From contig JANRAA010000006.1 in the NCBI GenBank assembly GCA_030728235.1, positions 1-11,863 of the forward strand: a stretch of 11,863 bases of DNA, read 5' to 3'. Below are positions 6,750 through 11,863 of this stretch, one piece after another. How positions within the stretch are numbered: position 1 is the first letter of the stretch; each line of letters starts with the position of its first letter. Below the pieces are notes generated by a model that was given only the letters and a program-made list of their open reading frames with translations, was not told the DNA's origin and did not search any database. This DNA comes from Flavobacteriales bacterium (lineage in GTDB: Bacteria > Bacteroidota > Bacteroidia > Flavobacteriales_D > Sanyastnellaceae). Position numbers and translations under genes: made by a program.

Positions 6750-7979
6750 ATGCAAGTAAAAAACGAGACCTTGTTGCTATTCATTTTAGCGGCAGTCCAA
6801 TTCACCAACATCGTCGATTTCATGATCATGATGCCGATGGGTGATATTTTGCAACGGGCATTGGAGATAACACCATTTAAGTTTTCCGCATTGGTGTCGG
6901 CATATCCTGTTGCAGCATTTGTAAGTAGTTTGTTCGGCGTTTTTTTTCTAGACAAGTTCGACAGGAAGAAAGCACTTCTTTTCGCTTATAGCGGATTTAT
7001 TTTGGGGACCTTATCGAGTGCAGTTGTCCCCAATACGGCATCACCTGAGGTGAACTATTCCTTGTTTATCGGCACCCGATTATTAACAGGGTTGTTTGGG
7101 GGAATATTGGGAGCGCTTGTCATGTCGATAGTAGGCGACGTCATACCTCTTGAGCGCAGAGGTCGGGCAATGGGTTTGGTAGCCACCGCCTTTTCCTTGG
7201 CAGCGATATTGGGAGTTCCGTTGGGATTGGCGTTGGTTAATGCTTTCGACGGCAATTGGCACATACCGTTTTACATGGTATCGTCATTGGGTACAGTTGT
7301 CATACCACTGATTATTTTTGGAGTTCCCTCGATACGCGAGCATTTGGATCGACAGATACAGAAGCCACATCCATTTGAGACCATACGTGTAGCGGCAAAG
7401 AGTAAGAATCAGCAATTGGCACTGTTGTTTGTATTGATGTTGGTCATAGGACATTTCAGCATCATACCATTTATTACGCCTTATATGATCAACAATGTTG
7501 GATTGACCCAGGACCAGATACCTTTTATTTATTTGATAGGAGGGGCATGTACGGTTATCAGTTCACCGCTCATAGGCAGGATGGTTGATAGATTTGGTCG
7601 AAAGCGCATGTTCACTATTATGGCGAGTATTTCGATGGTACCTGTTTTATTGATTACCAATTTGTGGCCAGTAAGTTTGTGGGTTGTTTTCACGATAACA
7701 GGCAGTTTTTTCATTGCAGTATCGGGCAGGATGATTCCGGCGAACACATTGATTACAGCGGTTGTTCGGCCAGAGAATAGGGGAGGGTTTATGAGTTTAA
7801 ACAGTTCGTTTACATCGTTGGCGACGGGAATTGCCTCGATGATAGGGGGATCTATAGTTGTGCAGGCAGGGCCGGGGGAGCCTTTGGAGGGTTATATGTG
7901 GGTTGGGGTAATAGGGGTTGGGTTTACGATGGTGACGGTGGTTTTGGCGAGGTGGTTGAAGGAGACGAATACGGTTTGA
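6750..7979 (+). CDS. Major facilitator superfamily transporter (AraJ/DHA1-like exporter)
   Basis: The 409-aa protein has the length and twelve-helix pattern of MFS proton-coupled transporters. The first helix contains FTNIVDFMIMMPMGD, comparable to the D1 motif of DHA1 drug exporters. The loop after helix 2 has LDKFDRKK (residues 67-74), the MFS motif A, and its second-half counterpart GRMVDRFGRKRM lies at residues 276-287. GDVIPLERRGRAMG (129-142) and the glycine/proline-rich helix 5 stretch AAILGVPLGLAL (151-162) match exporters, not importers. The substrate is unknown. ATG 6750 lies 8 bases after the acyltransferase stop, so it is the last gene of that operon. The last 180 bases are strikingly G-rich on the coding strand and include a G-quadruplex motif (see separate entry). 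Only 16 bases separate its stop from the convergent gene, with no T-tailed hairpin. Confidence 0.9.
   Translation: MQVKNETLLLFILAAVQFTNIVDFMIMMPMGDILQRALEITPFKFSALVSAYPVAAFVSSLFGVFFLDKFDRKKALLFAYSGFILGTLSSAVVPNTASPEVNYSLFIGTRLLTGLFGGILGALVMSIVGDVIPLERRGRAMGLVATAFSLAAILGVPLGLALVNAFDGNWHIPFYMVSSLGTVVIPLIIFGVPSIREHLDRQIQKPHPFETIRVAAKSKNQQLALLFVLMLVIGHFSIIPFITPYMINNVGLTQDQIPFIYLIGGACTVISSPLIGRMVDRFGRKRMFTIMASISMVPVLLITNLWPVSLWVVFTITGSFFIAVSGRMIPANTLITAVVRPENRGGFMSLNSSFTSLATGIASMIGGSIVVQAGPGEPLEGYMWVGVIGVGFTMVTVVLARWLKETNTV
7900..7922 (+). other. Canonical G-quadruplex motif in the 3' end of the MFS gene
   Basis: Four G-runs with short loops are read directly: G3 (7900-7902), TT, G4 (7905-7908), TAATA, G4 (7914-7917), TT, G3 (7920-7922). 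This meets the G3+N1-7 rule. Further runs lie just upstream at 7869-7871, 7874-7878 and 7889-7891. The codons encode a Gly/Val-rich membrane helix, so the pattern may be a by-product of repeated GGG and GTT codons. Its position, about 55 bases before the stop and facing a convergent gene, would suit a transcription-slowing role. That role is inference. Confidence 0.6.
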
Positions 7980-7995
7980 TCGCTCTTTTCATTGA

Positions 7996-8844
7996 TTAGT
8001 CGGAATTGTACCAAAATGGTTTAAACACTTTATCTATAAAGTGTTGGAACATCTCAGGGTCATTTCTATTATTGTATTTGAAGTTGAATTCGTCCAAGTA
8101 GAGCTGCAAGTATTTGTACTGGACCAAATGATGGATTCCTTTAATCACACAATTCACATTGTATAAGATATTTTGAATCCATTTTGGAAGTGGCTTCTTT
8201 TTGGTTTTGTGATTATCAAATTTTAAGTCGTATTGAGATTGGAAATGCTCTGTGATCGACTTATAATGCTTGGGTTTAGCATTTTCATCAAGGTTCCGTT
8301 CTGTCGCTAGAACGAGCAACATTTGATCAGATGAGCCCCGAACCATTGATGATAAATAGGATTCAGGATTTATGAAAATAGTTGGTCCTGATTTTTCAGG
8401 CCCTTTTTTGTTCCGTCTTACTTGAATAGTGCTTTTTAGATTTTCTCGATGATCGAAAACGCCAGAGTTGAATAATTTCCGGTTGTTATCCGAAATAAAC
8501 TGTCTGATTCGCTGCATCAAATACCATATCGTCTCATACCTTGAATGTCCAAGTATTCGTTGCATTTCACATGCAGAATAGCTCTTTTTGGTGTGAGTCA
8601 TGAAATAGAAAGCATACATCCAGGTCTTTAAAGGGAGATTACTATCTTCCATAACCGTTCCTACTTTCAAAGAAGTACGGTAACGGCAATTTTTACATTG
8701 CCACATGGATCTGGTCTTGTACCACGAGTGCGATTTGCAGCCGCATTTTCTGCATGTTATGCCTTCTTTTTCTCTTTTTCTGCGAATGTATAGTACACAT
8801 GATTCCTCATCTGGGAATTGCTGAAGGAAATCTTTGAGCTTCAT
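7996..8844 (-). CDS. IS1595/ISXO2-type transposase homologue, apparently catalytically inactive
   Basis: The 282-aa product starts at ATG 8842-8844 on the minus strand. The N-terminus reads like IS1595 transposases: LKDFLQQFPDEESC, then a zinc ribbon with C31-x2-C34 and C50-x2-C53, then TSLKVGTVMEDSNLPLKTWM, SACEMQRILGH and TIWYLMQRIR. The C-terminus keeps KGIHH (235-239) and YLDEFNFKYNNR (249-260). The DDE-type core, however, is altered. Where active relatives have a TIELDE-like first catalytic block, this protein has TIQVRR (139-144). In the last block WIQNILYNVN (222-231) an asparagine is kept, but the usual His and Lys positions appear changed. The frame is intact and close to normal length (relatives about 290-310 aa). 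I see no terminal inverted repeats or target duplication, and its 3' end lies 16 bases from the MFS stop. It is either an old immobile copy or a domesticated DNA-binding protein. Its composition is more AT-rich than its neighbours. Confidence 0.8.
   Translation of the reverse strand: MKLKDFLQQFPDEESCVLYIRRKREKEGITCRKCGCKSHSWYKTRSMWQCKNCRYRTSLKVGTVMEDSNLPLKTWMYAFYFMTHTKKSYSACEMQRILGHSRYETIWYLMQRIRQFISDNNRKLFNSGVFDHRENLKSTIQVRRNKKGPEKSGPTIFINPESYLSSMVRGSSDQMLLVLATERNLDENAKPKHYKSITEHFQSQYDLKFDNHKTKKKPLPKWIQNILYNVNCVIKGIHHLVQYKYLQLYLDEFNFKYNNRNDPEMFQHFIDKVFKPFWYNSD
8024..8045. repeat. Perfect 10-bp palindrome in the 3' end of the transposase homologue
   Basis: AACACTTTAT (8024-8033) and ATAAAGTGTT (8036-8045) are exact reverse complements with CT between them. 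The site lies inside the coding region, 26-50 bases from the stop of the minus-strand gene and about 45 bases past the MFS stop. No T-run follows on either strand, so it is a poor intrinsic terminator. It might stabilise the convergent 3' ends or bind a dimeric protein. Confidence 0.5.
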
Positions 8845-8845
8845 G

Positions 8846-8867
8846 TTTTAGTTCTTTGAAACTAAAA
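8846..8867 (-). promoter_or_regulatory. Hairpin directly upstream of the transposase homologue start codon
   Basis: TTTTAGTT (8846-8853) and AACTAAAA (8860-8867) form a perfect 8-bp inverted repeat with a six-base spacer. On the minus strand it ends one base before the ATG at 8844. It thus covers the ribosome-binding region and could fold in the mRNA to limit translation, or serve as an operator. It is A/T-rich, so the hairpin is only moderately stable. It does not match the other side of the gene, so it is not a pair of IS ends. Confidence 0.45.
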
Positions 8868-8876
8868 ATAGAGGTT

Positions 8877-8907
8877 CAAATGAGGTGTTTTACATCAACT
8901 TTGTCAA
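8877..8907 (-). promoter_or_regulatory. Weak candidate promoter for the transposase homologue
   Basis: Read on the minus strand, TTG (8905-8907) is followed after 20 bases by CTCATTTG (8884-8877). The spacing is right for a Bacteroidota promoter, but the -7 element keeps only the TTTG half of TAnnTTTG. Of the intergenic stretch 8845-8960 nothing else is recognisable, including no T-tailed terminator for the outer-membrane gene that ends at 8961. Confidence 0.2.
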
Positions 8908-8960
8908 CGACTAGTATTAATTTGTAGATGAAGAAAATCTTATGGTACGATTCCGAATAA

Positions 8961-11423
8961 TCAGTCAATTTCCATTCCGCCACCATCAGAATTCCCTTCC
9001 CCACGCCCCCGCCGCTCTCTCCCAACCTCCAACTTCCCAAACCTCCACGACAAACTCACAAACAAATTCCGCGACTCCCGCTTTCGCAAACTCTCCTGCT
9101 CAAAACCTCGTCCAAATGAACTGAAACTGAACTGCCGCGTATCAAATACATCACGCAAATTAACAGTCAAACTGCCCTTGCCCTTGAAAAATGATACCTT
9201 ATACGCCAGGTCTATAAAATACATCTCACTCATCCTCCCCTGAACGGTGTTCTCAGGAGCTCGGTAAAATCCCGTGGCCTGCAACTGCATGGTGTTGTTG
9301 AATTTCATGGTCGACATAACCCTCCCCGTCCAACTGTAAGCAATGTTGCTCAAATCACTCTCCAAGTTAGTGCCGTCGTTGTTCACGCGGTAACCATTAA
9401 AACTCATATTCAACGACCACCATTTTGTTACATCTAAATTTACAACGCCCTCAATGCCTATGTTCTGAGAACCGGCTTGGTTTTCATATGTGGTCGTGCT
9501 CACTCCCAAGGTGTCGATGGTTTTAAATCTTCTGATGACTTGGTTGACGTCGTGCACATAGGCTGAAAATATATACGTGGTGCTCTCCTTTTTGATGCTA
9601 TACGATAGATCAATAGCATTTACAAACTCTGGCAATAAATATGGATTCCCTCTTCGTAAGTTCAAGTTGTCTGAGTAATTCGCAAAGGGATTCAACTGTC
9701 GGGTATTGGGCCTGTTGATGCGCCTGCTATAACTTAGCTGGATGTCGCTCGCTTTGCTCATTTTGTATGTCAAAAAACCACTTGGAAAAAGAGCGAAATA
9801 GTCATTCACGAAGGTCTCGTCGGTATCCAATAACTTACTCTCGGTAAACACTTGCTCTGCCCGCATGCCGCCTTGGGCTGTTATGCGCTCCCACTTGTAG
9901 CCATAGGTTCCATAAACTGCGTGTATCTGCTCCTTATAGCGAAAGATATTATTCCTGTCTAAGTAGGGTGTTATATTGCCTGTAAGGGTGTCGCGGAATT
10001 CTGCATAAAAGTCATTCAACATGTTCCTGTCTGTCAACTTATAGCCGGCCTCAAGTTTGCCATTCTCCCCGGTAGCTTTCGAATAGTCGGTTTGCAATGT
10101 TATGGTCTGGGTCTGGTCATCGCTGGCGTTGGTTTCAAAAAATGGTGCAGTGTCTGAATATGAACCGTTGGCCTCTAAGATGATGTTCTCGATGTCACTA
10201 ACTGAGTTGCCGTCAAATGATGAAAATTGCCCGTCTATGGTCCATAAATGATCTTTTCCTTTTAGCTCCTTTCGCATCCCTGCGGTCAAATCATATCCGT
10301 TCCGGTTTCCGGAACCTGCCGAATTTCTATCAAAAGCAGATAAAAATTCTCCAGTGGTATAACTCAATTTGTTGAAAACACTGTCGTTGTCTGAATCTTC
10401 TGAAATATTATACGTCCCACTCACATTAAATGTAGTAGTGCTACTGGCATAAAAATCGGTTCCTGCTTTGATGGTATGTCCAAAACCTACCCGATTGCCC
10501 CTGTTCTGCTGATCCAAGACTTGAATGTCTCCGGTCGCAAAGCTCAATCGATCGGTATACCCGCGTGAAAATCTGTCGTTGTAATTAAATGAGTAATTAC
10601 TGAAGATGTTAAACTTGGAGGTTCGTAAATTCAATCCCAATGAGGCGTTGTAGTTGTCGCCTGTTCCATATGTCAGCTGAACGTTGCCGTGAAACCCTGC
10701 AAGCTTGTTCTTCTTTAAGACAATGTTGATGATTCCTGTCATGCCGTCTGGGTCATACTTGGCCGAGGGGTTGGTGATGACTTCTATGCGCTCTATACTA
10801 CTGGCTGGTAACTGCTGCAAAATGGCCTGCCGTGAAGATCCTGTTAGTGCTGAGGGTTTGCCATCAATCAATACGGTGACATTCTGTGAACCTCGCAATG
10901 AGATGTTCCCATCCATGTCTACCTGAACAGAAGGTATGGTCTCCAAAATATCAGTCGCAACACCACCAGTAGCACCCATGACTTGATCAACATTAAAAAC
11001 TTTTTTGTCCATCATGAGCTCCATGTACTCTTTCTTCTCTTCAACTACTGCGGTGCCAATTTCATTGACGACGAAGTTTAATCTAATGTCTCCAAGATCT
11101 TTCGATATGCCTGCTTGTGGATTTAGCTTTACTCCTTGTATGCGCTTAACCTCATAGCCTATGAAGGTTACTTGAACAGTATACCCTCCGGGACGTATCT
11201 GTTCGATCTTGAAACGTCCATCTGAGCCACTTATTCCGCCTGTTTCAATGCTGGAGTCGCGAGCACTTACTACGGTAATTGTCGCAAACTCTATGGGCTT
11301 GCCTGTCTGATTGTCCAAAACGCGTCCAAAAATGGTGGCGATTGGCGGACGCTCACCTTGTGGACGTTGGGCGACAACGGTGAATATGAATAAGGTGAAA
11401 AGGGCGGTCAGTATGGTGCGCAT
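8961..11423 (-). CDS. TonB-dependent-receptor-like outer membrane beta-barrel protein
   Basis: From ATG 11421-11423 the product is 820 aa. A TTG at 11441 would add six residues but spoils the signal peptide start, so the ATG is preferred. Residues 1-18 (MRTILTALFTLFIFTVVA) are a Sec signal peptide, with cleavage probably before QRPQG. Residues about 28-105 form a carboxypeptidase-regulatory-like beta domain (IFGRVLDNQTGKPIEFATI, GGYTVQVTFIGYEV). A plug-like domain follows at about 140-240, with ILETIPSVQVDMDGNISLRG, VTVLIDGKPSAL, IERIEVITNPSAKYDPDG and GIINIVLKK. The rest is a beta-barrel of the OMP_b-brl_3 type, with FSYSRRINRPNTRQLNPF-like strand features and a last strand near FVSLSWRFGK. 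A charged Gly/Arg tail ending GGGMEID follows that strand. The substrate is unknown; no SusD or ABC partner is nearby. The 3' end is G-rich on the coding strand. Transcription runs toward the transposase homologue, and the promoter is expected in 11424-11626. Confidence 0.9.
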   Translation of the reverse strand: MRTILTALFTLFIFTVVAQRPQGERPPIATIFGRVLDNQTGKPIEFATITVVSARDSSIETGGISGSDGRFKIEQIRPGGYTVQVTFIGYEVKRIQGVKLNPQAGISKDLGDIRLNFVVNEIGTAVVEEKKEYMELMMDKKVFNVDQVMGATGGVATDILETIPSVQVDMDGNISLRGSQNVTVLIDGKPSALTGSSRQAILQQLPASSIERIEVITNPSAKYDPDGMTGIINIVLKKNKLAGFHGNVQLTYGTGDNYNASLGLNLRTSKFNIFSNYSFNYNDRFSRGYTDRLSFATGDIQVLDQQNRGNRVGFGHTIKAGTDFYASSTTTFNVSGTYNISEDSDNDSVFNKLSYTTGEFLSAFDRNSAGSGNRNGYDLTAGMRKELKGKDHLWTIDGQFSSFDGNSVSDIENIILEANGSYSDTAPFFETNASDDQTQTITLQTDYSKATGENGKLEAGYKLTDRNMLNDFYAEFRDTLTGNITPYLDRNNIFRYKEQIHAVYGTYGYKWERITAQGGMRAEQVFTESKLLDTDETFVNDYFALFPSGFLTYKMSKASDIQLSYSRRINRPNTRQLNPFANYSDNLNLRRGNPYLLPEFVNAIDLSYSIKKESTTYIFSAYVHDVNQVIRRFKTIDTLGVSTTTYENQAGSQNIGIEGVVNLDVTKWWSLNMSFNGYRVNNDGTNLESDLSNIAYSWTGRVMSTMKFNNTMQLQATGFYRAPENTVQGRMSEMYFIDLAYKVSFFKGKGSLTVNLRDVFDTRQFSFSSFGRGFEQESLRKRESRNLFVSLSWRFGKLEVGRERRGRGEGNSDGGGMEID

Positions 11424-11539
11424 CACTAAAAATAACTTCAAGACGTTTTTCCGATGATTTGGTTTAATCGGCTAAGTACAATTCATCCTCCGAATTCTAC
11501 AGTTCAGTCGCTTTTGTTTTCCTTGCGGATCTTTTAAAC

Positions 11540-11549
11540 TCAAATTTGA
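11540..11549. promoter_or_regulatory. Palindromic TCAAATTTGA in the divergent intergenic region
   Basis: The 10-base palindrome contains CAAATTTG on both strands, seven of eight consistent with the Bacteroidota -7 element TAnnTTTG in either direction. On the minus strand a TTTG lies 22 bases upstream of it; on the plus strand TTTTG at 11512-11516 lies 24 bases upstream. It may be a shared or overlapping promoter, or an operator, for the outer-membrane gene and the 2TM gene. Leaders would be about 75-115 bases. The rest of 11424-11626 shows only a 13-codon frame at 11568-11609, too short to call. Confidence 0.25.
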
Positions 11550-11626
11550 TCAACAATAACGACAATCATGCAAAGAACAACATTTCAAAAGTGGTTGCCG
11601 AATTTTTAATCACATATTCAATTGTT

Positions 11627-11863
11627 ATGAAAGATCAAACTAAAATCGAAAGGGTGACGAAACGTATCGATGTAGAACGTAGCTTCTATTCTCACCTACT
11701 TGTCTATCTTGCAGTCAATGGTTTTCTAATGGTGTCAGATATCATGTCGAACGGCCCTTCATGGTGGTATTACCCAGCCCTGGGATGGGGGATCGGATTG
11801 TTCTCTCACTGGTTACGGGTTTTTGGACCTTCTTGGTTTCCTGCAAAGCAGTGGGAAAAGAAA
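11627..11863 (+). CDS. 2TM-domain protein, N-terminal part (3' end outside window)
   Basis: ATG 11627 opens a frame that is still open at the last base, giving 79 residues. A basic, helical lead (MKDQTKIERVTKRIDVERSF) precedes a first membrane segment YSHLLVYLAVNGFLMV. After a short loop with NGPSWWYYPALGWGIGL the second segment follows, then HWLRVFGPSW and the beginning of a basic QWEKK stretch. This is the pattern of the 2TM domain, common in Bacteroidota either alone (about 90-110 aa) or at the front of LytTR-system sensor kinases. Which form this is cannot be told because the end is outside. It is transcribed divergently from the outer-membrane gene. No Shine-Dalgarno sequence is evident. 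Confidence 0.85.
   Translation, partial: MKDQTKIERVTKRIDVERSFYSHLLVYLAVNGFLMVSDIMSNGPSWWYYPALGWGIGLFSHWLRVFGPSWFPAKQWEKK

Noticed and set aside
8024..8045. Palindrome as a bidirectional intrinsic terminator for the convergent genes
   Set aside because: The stem is perfect, but the loop is only two bases unless A-T pairs open, and neither strand has a T-run after it.
7980..8960. Terminal inverted repeats or target-site duplication bounding an insertion sequence
   Set aside because: I compared 7980-8000 with 8845-8960 in inverted orientation and found only short, chance-level matches; the 16-base gap to the MFS stop leaves little room for an IS end.
10705..10926. A 73-codon plus-strand frame antisense to the outer-membrane receptor gene
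   Set aside because: It lies opposite the conserved plug-domain region and its translation shows no domain; it follows from the codon pattern of the real gene.
11568..11609. A 13-codon frame upstream of the 2TM gene as a leader peptide
   Set aside because: It is very short, has no ribosome binding site and no regulatory codon run or attenuator hairpin.

Overview
The window looks like a chromosomal segment of a Bacteroidota bacterium, most likely order Flavobacteriales. The pointers are a CarB that ends without the C-terminal regulatory domain, a small protein with the DUF4834 GEYxDYEEI tail, a carboxypeptidase-regulatory-like/plug/beta-barrel outer-membrane receptor, a stand-alone 2TM-domain protein, TAnnTTTG-type promoter elements and few Shine-Dalgarno sequences. 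The species cannot be named from the sequence.

Layout. 1-753 is the 3' part of carB, closed by a strong intrinsic terminator (805-850). A gene-poor stretch follows (about 851-1213); it holds a GC-richer patch with a 56-codon open frame of unclear status. Next is a plus-strand block: a small DUF4834-type membrane protein (1214-1429), a YfhO-family membrane protein (1490-4156), a multi-pass membrane protein with GT-C-like features 2 bp downstream (4159-5439), a FemAB/GNAT-like acyltransferase (5485-6741) preceded by a TAnnTTTG promoter element, and an MFS exporter (6750-7979). Two minus-strand genes run towards it: an IS1595-type transposase homologue (7996-8844) whose catalytic residues look lost, and a TonB-dependent-receptor-like outer-membrane protein (8961-11423). 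A divergent, truncated 2TM-domain protein starts at 11627 and runs off the end.

How the genes may work together. The middle block resembles a cell-envelope set: YfhO relatives act in lipid-carrier-dependent sugar transfer, the following gene has a GT-C-like acidic first loop, the FemAB/GNAT-like enzyme would acylate or aminoacylate an envelope substrate, and the MFS protein would export a small molecule. That the four share one pathway is inferred from spacing only. The points most worth a second look are the intact but apparently catalytically dead transposase homologue with a hairpin next to its start codon, a canonical G-quadruplex motif in the 3' end of the MFS gene facing it, and the GC-rich patch at about 1000-1100.
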